NCBI RefSeq assembly: GCF_052327305.1
Contig: NZ_CP182486.1
Location: 124,001-188,000, forward strand
Direction of reading: 5' to 3'
Length of the DNA: 64,000 nucleotides
Source of the DNA: Sphingobium sp052327305
GTDB lineage: Bacteria > Pseudomonadota > Alphaproteobacteria > Sphingomonadales > Sphingomonadaceae
Shown: positions 8,442-18,100 of the stretch, in pieces
Position numbering within the stretch: the stretch's first letter is position 1
Layout of the letters: the number at the start of each line of letters is the position of its first letter
The notes under the pieces: generated by a model
The model's database searches: none
Told to the model about the DNA's origin: nothing
Seen by the model: only the letters and a program-made list of their open reading frames with translations
Translations under genes and position numbers: made by a program

Positions 8442-9293
8442 ATGGATGCGATTTCACCGACCACCAGCCAGCCCGCACTGGCGCTTGCCCGCCTGCTGGA
8501 TGTGACGCCGGGGGAGCAGGCAGGGCACTTTGTGGGAGCGCGCAAGCCCGGTGGCAAAGGGCGGGTTTATGGCGGCCAAGTGATCGGTCAGGCGCTGATG
8601 GCGGCGGCGAAGACGGTGTCGGCGGATCGGCTCGCCCATTCGCTGCATTGCTATTTCATGCGCCCCGCGAGCGAGGATCACCCGATCGACTTCATGGTCG
8701 AGAACGACATGGACGGCGGCGCGTTCTCCAATCGTCGGATCATTGCCCGACAGGGCGGCAAGCCGATCTTCAGCATGACGGCCTCTTTCCACCGGCGGGA
8801 AGAGGGCCTGCATCACGCCGCTGTCATGCCCGACGCACCGTCTCCCGAAGGACTGGCGGGGCTGAAGCTCTTCGATCGCCCTGACGCGCCAAGTCCGATC
8901 GAGCTCAGGCCGGTCGGCGACTGGCGCAGCCTGATGAGCGAACCCGGCCCGCCCCATGCGCAAAGCTGGTTCCGGTTGGTCGGGGAGGGGGAGGAGATCC
9001 CCGGTGGGCAGGCGATGCAGCGGGCTATGCTGGCGATGATGAGCGACGCGACGCTGCTTAGCACTTCCTTCCGCCCGCATGGCCGCTGGATCGGGGACAG
9101 CAGCATGCAGGTTGCGAGCATCGACCATGCCTTGTGGATTCACGGCGACGTCGATTGCCGGGACTGGCTGCTCTACGCGACGGACAGTCCATGGACGGGG
9201 GATGCGCGAGGCTTTGCCCGTGGGCAGTTTTTCACCGCTGATGGACGACTGGTGGCAAGCACGGCTCAAGAGGGGCTCATGCGGCTTTCCTGA
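8442..9293 (+). CDS. tesB: Acyl-CoA thioesterase II (TesB)
   Basis: The 283-aa protein has the double-hotdog TesB layout: an N-terminal hotdog (GRVYGGQVIGQALMAAAKTV; HSLHCYFMRPASEDHPIDF) and a C-terminal hotdog (ASIDHALWIHGDVDCRDWLLYATDSPW, then GFARGQFFTADGRLVASTAQEGLMR). It hydrolyses acyl-CoA to free fatty acid and CoA. The Asp of SIDHALWIH and the Gln of TAQEG match the catalytic set of TesB. Length matches the family (about 285 aa). The ATG at 8442 is preceded by AAGAGGCGG. The 3' end overlaps the convergent MFS gene by 28 nt. Confidence 0.93.
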   Translation: MDAISPTTSQPALALARLLDVTPGEQAGHFVGARKPGGKGRVYGGQVIGQALMAAAKTVSADRLAHSLHCYFMRPASEDHPIDFMVENDMDGGAFSNRRIIARQGGKPIFSMTASFHRREEGLHHAAVMPDAPSPEGLAGLKLFDRPDAPSPIELRPVGDWRSLMSEPGPPHAQSWFRLVGEGEEIPGGQAMQRAMLAMMSDATLLSTSFRPHGRWIGDSSMQVASIDHALWIHGDVDCRDWLLYATDSPWTGDARGFARGQFFTADGRLVASTAQEGLMRLS

Positions 9294-10555
9294 TCCGCCC
9301 CGCTCATCGTGCCATGCCGTGCAGTGTCGCGCATCCGCCAGTAGGCTATCAGCGAAACCGCGCACATGCCGGCCACATACCAGAAGAACAGCGGCTCATG
9401 TCCGGCATCTTTGAGCCAGAGCGCGACATATTCCGCCGTTCCGCCGAAGATCGCATTGGCGATCGCATAGGGCAGCGCCACTCCAAGGGCGCGGATATGC
9501 GGTGGAAACAGTTCGGCCTTCACGATGGCGTTGATCGCGGTATAGCCCGAGACGATCATGAGGCCGCCGAGCACGAGTAAAAAGGCGGGCAGGGGCGCGC
9601 TTGCGCTGCCGATGGCGTGAAAGAGCGGCACCGTGAAGAGCGTGCCGCCAATGCCGAAGCCGATGAGCAGGGGGCGTCTGCCCACCCGATCGGAGAGCAG
9701 CCCGAAGAGCGGCTGGGCAAGCATGAACACAGCGAGCGCACCCGTCATCACCAGTGCAGCCGTGGGCCGGTCGAACCCCGCCGTGTTGACTAGATATTTC
9801 TGCATATAGGTGGTGTAGGCGTAGAAGGCGAGCGTGCCTCCGGCAGTGAGCGTGACGACCAGCGCGGCGGCGCGGGGGTGCTCACGGATGAGCGCCATGC
9901 CGCCGCTGCGCTTGCCGCTGGCCTTGCCCTCCGCGAAATCGGCCGTCTCGGCTAGGCCACGGCGCAGCCAGTAGACACCGAAAGCCAGAATCGCACCAAT
10001 GAGGAAGGCGATACGCCATCCCCATTCTTCCAGCGCCGTTTCGCTGAGTATGGATTGGAGCAGGATCTGCACACCCAGCGCCGCAAGTTGGCCACCGATC
10101 AGCGTCACATATTGCACGCTGGACGTGAGGCCACGATATTTGCGCGCCGCCATTTCACTGAGATAGGTAGCGCTTGCGCCATATTCGCCGCCGACGCTCA
10201 GTCCCTGCAGAAGCCGGGCGACGAGCAGCAGGGCAGGCGCGCCGAGCCCGATACTCTCCGTACCGGGCGTCAGCGCGATGAGCAGCGATCCGCCGCCCAT
10301 CATCGCTACGGAGAGCGCTAGCCCCGCCTTGCGCCCGTGCCGGTCGGCATAGTTGCCCATGAGCCAGGCGCCCAGCGGCCGCATGAGGAAACCCACTGCG
10401 AAGACGGCAGCCGTGCCCAGCAACTGCGCGGTGGTATTGCCATCCGGGAAGAAATGCCGCGCGAAATAGACCGAGAAGGCCGAGTAGGCGTACCAGTCAT
10501 ACCACTCTACGAAATTCCCGAGCGAGCCGCCAATGATGGAGCGGCCACGGGACAC
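9266..10555 (-). CDS. MFS transporter, metabolite:H+ symporter (MHS) family
   Basis: A 429-aa inner-membrane protein with about 12 hydrophobic segments. The N-terminus (GNFVEWYDWYAYSAF), the TM2-3 loop (RPLGAWLMGNYADRHGRK) and the second-half repeat (LFGLLSDRVGRRPLL) are typical of the MHS group that includes alpha-ketoglutarate permease KgtP and shikimate permease ShiA. Substrate is probably a carboxylate but cannot be specified. The best start is a GTG at 10555; the frame stays open upstream without a clear ATG, so a slightly longer N-terminus is possible. The 3' end overlaps the convergent thioesterase gene by 28 nt. Confidence 0.9.
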   Translation of the reverse strand: MSRGRSIIGGSLGNFVEWYDWYAYSAFSVYFARHFFPDGNTTAQLLGTAAVFAVGFLMRPLGAWLMGNYADRHGRKAGLALSVAMMGGGSLLIALTPGTESIGLGAPALLLVARLLQGLSVGGEYGASATYLSEMAARKYRGLTSSVQYVTLIGGQLAALGVQILLQSILSETALEEWGWRIAFLIGAILAFGVYWLRRGLAETADFAEGKASGKRSGGMALIREHPRAAALVVTLTAGGTLAFYAYTTYMQKYLVNTAGFDRPTAALVMTGALAVFMLAQPLFGLLSDRVGRRPLLIGFGIGGTLFTVPLFHAIGSASAPLPAFLLVLGGLMIVSGYTAINAIVKAELFPPHIRALGVALPYAIANAIFGGTAEYVALWLKDAGHEPLFFWYVAGMCAVSLIAYWRMRDTARHGTMSGADQESRMSPS

Positions 10556-10815
10556 GGGGTGGGGCGGGGAGGCGGCAGGCTGGATCAGGGCAAGCTCTCC
10601 GAAAGGGGCCTAACCGGCATAGCCGGGGCGAGCGAAGCACGCCAGTTTAGCGTGGAAGTTGCCAAAGTTGGCGCTACGTCCTGTCAACTTCCGGGCCGGG
10701 AGGGGCTTGCCGAGCGGGTCGCGGAGCAAGCGGGAGGGCGGCAAAGGCAGAACCGACGGAGGCATGGAATATCCGTGCCACGAAAGGGCCATTGCAGGAC
10801 AGACCCCATCGGCGG

Positions 10816-12201
10816 TCAGGCGAGACGGCGGAAGCTGACCGTGCGCTGCGCCGGGGTGGCAGATACGAGTTCCACCTCGATCCGGTCGCCGGGAACCACC
10901 GCCTGCGCATCCACTCGCGCGACAACCGGGGCGTGCTCAAGCTGGATGCGCGCGCCGCGCTGGTCGATATCGGTGACGACGGCCTGAAAATGCTCGCCCT
11001 CCCGCCCTTGCAGCATCACTGCTTCGGCCAGATCCACCACCGCACGGTCGATCTGTCCGCCAAGCTGGTCCGCTCGCGCCATGACTTTGGGCAGGCGCTG
11101 GAAGGCATCTTCGACCTCGGCGGGCACGGGCTGGCCATTGGCGATGGCGAGCGTCGCGCGGATCACATAGCGGTCCGCAAGCCGGCGGAGAGGCGCGGTC
11201 GCATGCGCATAGGTCGCCGCCATTGCCGCATGCCAGGGTGTCTCGCCTTCGCGCCATGGCACATAGGCGGCACCACCGCCTGCACGGCGAATGGCAAGCA
11301 TGAAAGCGGCCTGGGCGGCGTCGCACGGGTCGAGCCCGCGCTCATATTCCGTGAGTGAAAGCGCTGCTGGCCAGTCCAGCCCAAAGGCCCGCGCAGTGTG
11401 GCGCAGGCGGACCACGTCGCCCTCGTCCGGGCCGGGCAAGGTACGAAACAGGCCCGTGCGATGCGCCAGCAACACGTCGGCAATGGCGAGGTTGGTCGCC
11501 AGCGAGAGTGCGGCATTGCGCGTCTCGGACGGCAGCATGGGACGGAAGGCCAATCGATAGCCGCCATTGCCGTCGCTGGTCACTTCCTGCTCGGGCGGAT
11601 CGACACGCGATGCGCCCCGAGCGGCCTCGGCTGATTGTATCCGGCGTGACAGATCCTGAAAGCCGCCGGGCAGTTCCTCGTCCGTCACCGTGTCATAGGC
11701 GAGCTTGGCGACAGATCGGATGAGCGCGCGCTCCGCGCCCTCCAACGCGACGGCACCTGCAGGGTCAACCCGCACCGAGAAGATGACCGCCGGTCTCGGC
11801 CCATCCGGCAGCAGACTCGTCGCCGCTTCTGAGAGCACAGGGGGATAGAGCCCCGCCCGGCCATCGGGCAGATATTGGGTCGTGCCGCGCTGCCACGCCT
11901 CCCTGTCGAGCGGATCGCCATCCGTGACGAACCAGCCGACATCGGCAATGGCATAATGGAGGATCAGGTCAGTGCCAGCCGCCTCGATATGAAAGGCCTG
12001 ATCGAGATCGGTGGAGGACGCCGGATCGAGCGTGACGAAGGGCAGGGCGGTGCGGTCGGCATGGTCTTTCGGCTGCTTGGCTGCGGCTATATTCGCAGCG
12101 GTCAGCACATCGGGCGGAAAGCTCGCCGGTACGCGATATTGCTTGCGGATCGCGCCCAGCCCGTCGGCAAGCGCATGAACGGAATCAACGGGCGTCTTCA
12201 T
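10816..12201 (-). CDS. RNB-domain exoribonuclease (RNase II family, minimal form)
   Basis: The 461-aa protein contains an RNB catalytic domain with the metal-binding Asp cluster DPASSTDLDQAF (about residues 58-69) and downstream RNB motifs (FSVRVDPAG, YAHATAPLRRLADRYV). RNB enzymes degrade RNA 3' to 5'. Unlike RNase II and RNase R it lacks clear N-terminal cold-shock domains and has only a short C-terminal part (EHFQAVVTDIDQRGARIQL) that could be a degenerate S1/OB fold. It is therefore a compact family member whose substrate range may differ. Divergent from the CoA-transferase gene (42 nt apart). Confidence 0.9.
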   Translation of the reverse strand: MKTPVDSVHALADGLGAIRKQYRVPASFPPDVLTAANIAAAKQPKDHADRTALPFVTLDPASSTDLDQAFHIEAAGTDLILHYAIADVGWFVTDGDPLDREAWQRGTTQYLPDGRAGLYPPVLSEAATSLLPDGPRPAVIFSVRVDPAGAVALEGAERALIRSVAKLAYDTVTDEELPGGFQDLSRRIQSAEAARGASRVDPPEQEVTSDGNGGYRLAFRPMLPSETRNAALSLATNLAIADVLLAHRTGLFRTLPGPDEGDVVRLRHTARAFGLDWPAALSLTEYERGLDPCDAAQAAFMLAIRRAGGGAAYVPWREGETPWHAAMAATYAHATAPLRRLADRYVIRATLAIANGQPVPAEVEDAFQRLPKVMARADQLGGQIDRAVVDLAEAVMLQGREGEHFQAVVTDIDQRGARIQLEHAPVVARVDAQAVVPGDRIEVELVSATPAQRTVSFRRLA

Positions 12202-12243
12202 CGTCGTCCTCTGCTACACCGCACGCAGCGAGGTGCAAAGCGG

Positions 12244-13428
12244 ATGAGAAAAGGCGTGGAGGAAAGCCAGGAGAGCGGACCGCTTGCGGGGCTGAAGGTC
12301 CTGGAGCTGGCTCGTATCCTGGCAGGGCCGTGGGCCGGGCAAACGCTGGCCGACATGGGTGCGGACGTCATCAAGATCGAGAGCCCCTCGGGAGATGATA
12401 CCCGGCAATGGGGTCCGCCTTTCGTGAAGGCTGTGGACGGCGGCGATATGTCCTCCGCTTATTTCCACGCCTGCAATCGGGGCAAGCGGTCAGTCGTGGC
12501 CGATTTCTCGACCGAAGAGGGGCGCGCGCTCGTCCGGCGCCTCGCGGCGGACGCGGATGTGCTCATCGAGAATTTCAAGGTCGGCGGCCTCGCGCGCTAC
12601 GGATTGGACTATGCCAGCCTTCGCGCGCTCAACCCGCGCCTCGTCTATGCGTCGATCACCGGCTTCGGGCAGGACGGGCCTTATGCCGCGCGCGCAGGCT
12701 ATGATTTCATGATCCAGGCCTTGGGTGGCGGCATGTCCGTCACTGGCACGGCAGAGGGCGAACCGCTCCGCACCGGTTACGCCGTGGCCGATCTGTTCTC
12801 GGGCCTTTATGCGACGATTGCGGTCCTCGCCGCGCTCCGTCAGCGCGATGCAACCGGGAAGGGGGCTTATATCGACTGCGCGCTGCTCGACACGCAGGTG
12901 GCGGTGCTGGGCAATCAGGCGCTCAACTATCTCGTGTCCGGCACGGCGCCCGGCCGGATCGGCAATACCCATCCCAATATCGTGCCCTATCAGGCGTTTC
13001 CCACGATGGATGGTCACATCATCATTGCGGTGGGAAACGACGCACAGTTCCAGCGTCTTTGCACGGTGCTGGACGCAGGCGATCTGGCCGCAAATCCCGG
13101 CTACGCAACCAACGCGTCGCGCGTGGCCCATCGGGAGGCATTGGTTTCCCGGCTTGTCGATCTGACCGCAGGCTGGACGCGTGACGCGCTGCTCGCGGCG
13201 CTTGAGGCGGCCACTGTCCCGGCCGGGCCGATCAACGACATCGGCGAAGTGTTCGCCGATCCGCAGGTGCGGCATCGCGCCATGGCCCTCTCGCTTCCGC
13301 AGGAGGCAGCGGCTGCCGGGCATGTGCCGGGCGTGCGGACGCCGATCATGATCGACGGCAAGGCTATGGCGCTAGGAGACGCTCCGCCCATGTTGGGCGA
13401 AAGCAACGACGACGCCGACTGGCTTTAG
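12244..13428 (+). CDS. CaiB/BaiF family CoA-transferase
   Basis: The 394-aa class III CoA-transferase moves CoA between carboxylic acids through an aspartyl-CoA intermediate. Family signatures are LAGLKVLELARILAGPWAGQTLADMGADVIKIE near the N-terminus in spaced form, NRGKRSVVADF, and the GYDFMIQALGG segment that holds the expected nucleophilic Asp. The substrate is not predictable from sequence. The open frame extends far upstream through the divergent RNase gene, so I chose ATG 12244, which gives the family-typical start. Its stop overlaps by 4 nt that of the convergent thiamine-diphosphate enzyme. Confidence 0.92.
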   Translation: MRKGVEESQESGPLAGLKVLELARILAGPWAGQTLADMGADVIKIESPSGDDTRQWGPPFVKAVDGGDMSSAYFHACNRGKRSVVADFSTEEGRALVRRLAADADVLIENFKVGGLARYGLDYASLRALNPRLVYASITGFGQDGPYAARAGYDFMIQALGGGMSVTGTAEGEPLRTGYAVADLFSGLYATIAVLAALRQRDATGKGAYIDCALLDTQVAVLGNQALNYLVSGTAPGRIGNTHPNIVPYQAFPTMDGHIIIAVGNDAQFQRLCTVLDAGDLAANPGYATNASRVAHREALVSRLVDLTAGWTRDALLAALEAATVPAGPINDIGEVFADPQVRHRAMALSLPQEAAAAGHVPGVRTPIMIDGKAMALGDAPPMLGESNDDADWL

Positions 13429-15086
13429 GCTTCTCGCTGCTCAGCAGCCGCCCGGATCGCGTCCAGCGATGCGGTTGGCGTGATCGCCTGCGGATCGAGG
13501 AAGCAGTGAATGATCGCCGGACGGCCGGAGGCAAGCGCCCGCTCGAAGGCGGGGGCGAACTCGGCCGTTTCGCGCACGGTTTCACCATGGCCGCCATAAG
13601 CTCGGCCAAGCGCCGCGAAATCGGGATTTGCTAGGGCCGTGGCGGAAACCCGGCCGGGATATGCCCGTTCCTGATGCATGCGGATCGTCCCGTACATGCC
13701 GTTGTCGATGACAAGGACGATGATCGCGATTCCATATTGGCAGGCGGTGGCGAACTCCTGCCCGTTCATCAGAAAGTCGCCGTCTCCGGCAAGGCACAGG
13801 ACGATCCGATCCGGATGTATGCGCTTTGCTATCACGGCGGCCGGCACCCCATAGCCCATTGAGCCGCTGGTCGGCGCGAGCTGCGTGCCGAAGGCGCGAA
13901 ACCGATAATAGCGGTGGAGCCAGCTCGCATAATTCCCGGCGCCGTTCGTCAGGATCGCGTCGGCAGGCAGCCGTTCGCGCAGCCAGCCCATGACCTCGCC
14001 ATATTGAAACGCGCCGGGGAGAGCCTGCGGCGCTTCCGACCAGTCGAGATAGGCGGAGCGCAGTTGAGAGCGGTGCGCGCTCCAGCCCGGTTCACTCGAG
14101 AGCGTCTGGGCGGCAGCCAGAAAGCTGCCGGGCGTGGCGTTGATACCGAGCGCCGGTTGATAGACCCGGCCGATCTCCAGAGGATCGGGATGGATATGGA
14201 CCACGCGCTGCCGGGGTGCCGGCGCGTCGATCAACGTGTAGCCTGAAGACGCGATCTCGGACATGCGGGTGCCCAGCAGGATCAGCAGATCCGCGTCGCG
14301 CACGGCCTGCGCCAGCACTGGACTGGGGCCGATACCGAGATCCCCCACGAACCGGGCATCGTCCGCCGGGAAGAGCATGGCCCGGCGAAACGCGCAGGCG
14401 ACAGGCAGGTCATGCGCCTTTGCAAAGGCAGTGAGCGCCGCGCATGCTTCGACCGACCAGCGCGATCCCCCCGCGATCAGCAAAGGGCGTTCCGCTTTCC
14501 GCAGCAGGTCGCCAAGCGCGGCGATGTCCTCAGGGGTGGGCGCGGGAACCACCGGCACCACTTTGGGCGCGTCCTCCACATCGGCCGTCTCGACCAACAT
14601 GTCCTCCGGCAGCGCGACCACCACCGGACCAGGACGCCCCTGCATGGCCGTGCGGAAGGCACGGGCGATCAGTTCGGGGATACGGGCGGCGTCGTCTATC
14701 TCCACCACCCATTTGGCGAGACCCGCGAAACTCTGCCGGTAGTCCAGTTCCTGAAAGGCCTCCCGGTGACGCATGTCGCGCGCGACTTGCCCCACGAAAA
14801 GGATCATCGGCGTGGAGTCCTGCATGGCGATGTGGAGGCCGGGCGCGGCATTGGTGGCGCCGGGGCCGCGCGTCACGAAGCAGATGCCCGGTTGCCCGGT
14901 GAGCTTTCCGTTGGCTTCCGCCATCATCGCGGCGCCGCCTTCCGCGCGGCAGGTGAGGAGATCGATCCCGCTATCCACCAGCGCGTCCAGCACTGCGAGG
15001 TAGCTCTCGCCCGGCACGCAGGTGGCGCGCTCCACGCCTTGCGCGATGAGCTGATCGACGAGAATGTGCGCGGCTGATCGGATCAT
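13425..15086 (-). CDS. Thiamine-diphosphate-dependent enzyme, acetolactate-synthase-like
   Basis: A 553-aa protein with the three-domain layout of acetolactate synthase and relatives. The N-terminal Pyr domain has the catalytic Glu in CVPGESY (Glu27), a central FAD/ADP-like domain follows, and the C-terminal PP domain has GDGDFLMNGQEF followed about 20 residues later by IDNGMYG (the GDG-N Mg-ThDP motif). The biosynthetic ilvB is usually paired with ilvN, and none is adjacent, so a catabolic 2-oxoacid decarboxylase or carboligase is equally possible. The frame opens at 15173, but MIRSAAHILVDQL at 15086 is the normal family N-terminus. Divergent from the transglutaminase operon (94 nt apart). 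Confidence 0.88.
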   Translation of the reverse strand: MIRSAAHILVDQLIAQGVERATCVPGESYLAVLDALVDSGIDLLTCRAEGGAAMMAEANGKLTGQPGICFVTRGPGATNAAPGLHIAMQDSTPMILFVGQVARDMRHREAFQELDYRQSFAGLAKWVVEIDDAARIPELIARAFRTAMQGRPGPVVVALPEDMLVETADVEDAPKVVPVVPAPTPEDIAALGDLLRKAERPLLIAGGSRWSVEACAALTAFAKAHDLPVACAFRRAMLFPADDARFVGDLGIGPSPVLAQAVRDADLLILLGTRMSEIASSGYTLIDAPAPRQRVVHIHPDPLEIGRVYQPALGINATPGSFLAAAQTLSSEPGWSAHRSQLRSAYLDWSEAPQALPGAFQYGEVMGWLRERLPADAILTNGAGNYASWLHRYYRFRAFGTQLAPTSGSMGYGVPAAVIAKRIHPDRIVLCLAGDGDFLMNGQEFATACQYGIAIIVLVIDNGMYGTIRMHQERAYPGRVSATALANPDFAALGRAYGGHGETVRETAEFAPAFERALASGRPAIIHCFLDPQAITPTASLDAIRAAAEQREA

Positions 15087-15180
15087 GCGGACAAGCCTAT
15101 CTCGATGCTTCGCATGAATCGAGGACGCAAACATCCCGAAACATATTGCGGTGCACCAGCGACTGTCGCACACAGGCCTT

Positions 15181-18100
15181 ATGATAAAGGCGGGGCTCCA
15201 TCATCTCACGCGCTATAACTATAGCAGGCCCATCAATCTGGGGCCGCAGGTGGTCCGTTTGCGGCCCGCGCCGCACAGCCGCACGGCGGTGCCCAACTAC
15301 TCGCTGAAGATCAGCCCGGCCAATCACTTCCTGAACTGGCAGCAGGATCCGCACGGCAACTGGCAGGCGCGCATCGTCTTTCCCGAGCCGGTCGATCATT
15401 TCTCGATCGAGGTGGATCTCCTCGCCGAACTGGCGATCATCAACCCGTTCGATTTCTTCGTCGATCCTTATGCGGAAGCCTATCCCTTCGCTTACGATCC
15501 GGCTCTGCGCGAGGATCTTTCCGCCTATTTCGATCTGGAGCCGCAGGGCGAGGCGTTCGAGGCGCTTTACCGGGAGTTCGCCGGGCATGAAGGCCGAACG
15601 ATCGACTTCCTCGTGGCGATCAATCACGCGCTGGAGCAGCGGGTCGGCTATGTGATCCGCATGGAGCCGGGCGTGCAGCGGCCGGAAGACACGCTGACCT
15701 TCGGCACGGGTTCCTGCCGGGACAGCGCCTGGCTGCTGGTGCAACTTGCGCGGCGGCTGGGCTTCGCCGCACGGTTCGTTTCGGGCTATCTCATCCAGAT
15801 GAAGGCGGACGTGGAGCCGAAGACGGGTCCGAAAGGTCCGGAAGAGGATTTCACCGATCTCCATGCCTGGGCGGAGATCTATCTGCCTGGCGCCGGCTGG
15901 ATCGGGCTCGATGCTACCTCCGGATTGTTTGCAGGCGAGGGGCATATCCCGCTCGCGGCAACACCGCATTACCGCTCGGCCGCACCGGTCACTGGCCTTG
16001 CCGAGCCGGCCGAGGTGGACTTCCGGTTTGAGATGTCGGTCTCCCGCATCGCGGAGGCCGTGCGGATCACCAAGCCGTTCACCGATGCCCGCTGGGAAGC
16101 GCTGCTGGCGCTGGGCGACGCAGTCGACGCCGATCTCGATGCAATGGACGTCCGCCTCACTATGGGTGGGGAACCAACGTTCATTGCCGATAGCGACTTC
16201 GAGGCGTCGGAATGGAATGGCGAAGCGGTCGGACCCACCAAGGCCGCCTATGCCGACAGGCTGATCCGGATGCTGCGCGAGAAGTTCGCGCCGGGGTCGC
16301 TCCTGCATCACGGGCAGGGCAAATGGTATCCCGGCGAAAGCCTGCCGCGCTGGGGCTACTCCATCTATTGGCGCAAGGACGGGGTGCCGATCTGGCGCGA
16401 TCCTTCGCTCATTGCCGGTGAACCGATGCGGACGCAGGAGAGCGAGCAGGATGACCTGCCTGCCGATGTCGCGCGCGCGTTCATTGGCGAAGCGGCTGAG
16501 GTGCTGGGCCTGGAGCAGGAATTCATCCAGCCGGTCTATGAGGATGCGATCGAGTGGATCGTAAAGGAGGCGGAGCTTCCGGCGAATACCAGCCCGACCG
16601 ACCCGGAGCTTGAAGACCCGGAAGTGCGTCAGCGTTTCATGCGGACGTTCCAGCGCGGCCTCACCAGTCCAGTCGGTTATGTGCTGCCGGTTCAGCGCTG
16701 GCAGGCTGCTGCAGCAAAAACGCCCCGCTGGAAGAGCGAGAAATGGACGGTGCGGCGTGGGAGCCTGTTTGCAGTGCCGGGCGACAGTGCGCTTGGCTAT
16801 CGCCTGCCGCTGGGGTCGCTGCCTTATGTGCCGCCGTCCGACTATCCCTATATCCATCCGCGAGACACGTCCGAGCCGCGCGCGCCGCTGGCGGACTTTC
16901 GCGCGCAGGTCGTGGAACGCGGCGCGGACTCACGGGAGGTGGCTGCAAACGATAGGGAGCGGGCGCAGGCCTCCATTGCGGTCGAAGGGGCGGACGCCAA
17001 CGCCCAGCAGCGCGTGGAACAGTTCATTATCGAGGGCGCGGTGCGCACCGCCATCACCGTCGAGCCGAAGGACGGCTATCTTTCGGTCTTCCTTCCTCCG
17101 GTCGAGGCGCTCGACGATTATCTCGATCTCGTAGCGTCAGTGGAAGCGGTCGCCGAACGGACGGGAACGCCGGTACGGATAGAAGGCTATCCGCCACCGC
17201 CCGATCCTCGCCTTACCGTGCTCAAGGTGACGCCTGATCCCGGCGTGATCGAAGTGAACATCCAGCCGGCGGCAAGCTGGCGGGAATCGGTGGAAATCAC
17301 CGAGACGCTCTATGACTGCGCGCGCGAATGCCGGCTGACGGCCGACAAGTTCATGGTCGACGGGCGCTCGATCGGCACCGGCGGGGGCAATCACATCGTG
17401 CTGGGTGGCGGGACTCTGCTCGATTCGCCGTTCATTCGCCGGCCGGATCTGCTCAAGAGTTTCGTCATTTACTGGCAGCGGCATCCCTCGCTCAGCTACC
17501 TGTTCTCAGGGCTCTTCATTGGCCCGACCAGTCAGGCGCCCCGGATCGACGAGGCGCGGCATGACAGCATTTACGAATTGGAGATTGCGCTGGCGCAGGT
17601 GCTGGGACCGGATGCCGATCAACCGGCGCCCTGGGTGGTCGACCGGCTCTTCCGCAATCTGCTGGTCGATGTGACGGGTAACACTCACCGCACCGAAATC
17701 TGCATCGACAAGCTGTTCTCTCCTGATGGTCCCACCGGGCGCCTCGGCCTCGTCGAGTTTCGCGGCTTCGAGATGCCGCCGGACGCGAAGATGAGCCTGG
17801 CGCAGCAATTGCTCCTGCGCGCGCTGACCGCGTGGTTCTGGAAAGCGCCGCTCGATGGCGGTCTCGTGCGCTGGGGCACGGCGCTTCATGATCGCTTCAT
17901 GCTGCCTCATTTCGTCTGGAGCGATTTTCTGGGCGTGCTCGACGATCTGCGGGGCGCTGGTTACGATTTCGATCCGGTCTGGTTCGAGGCGCAGCGTCAG
18001 TTCCGCTTTCCCGTGCATGGCACTGTCGAAGGGGGAGGCGTGCAACTGGAGATTTCCCACGCGCTAGAGCCCTGGAACGTGCTGGGCGAGACCGGTGCGA

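Noticed and set aside
12244..15086. Possible oxalate-degradation pair (CaiB-family CoA-transferase plus ThDP enzyme)
   Set aside because: The genes are convergent rather than in one operon, and the ThDP protein reads as acetolactate-synthase-like; no evidence for oxalyl-CoA specificity.
15097..16857. 586-codon open frame opposite the transglutaminase-DUF2126 gene
   Set aside because: Low-complexity Arg/His composition and full overlap with a motif-rich plus-strand gene.
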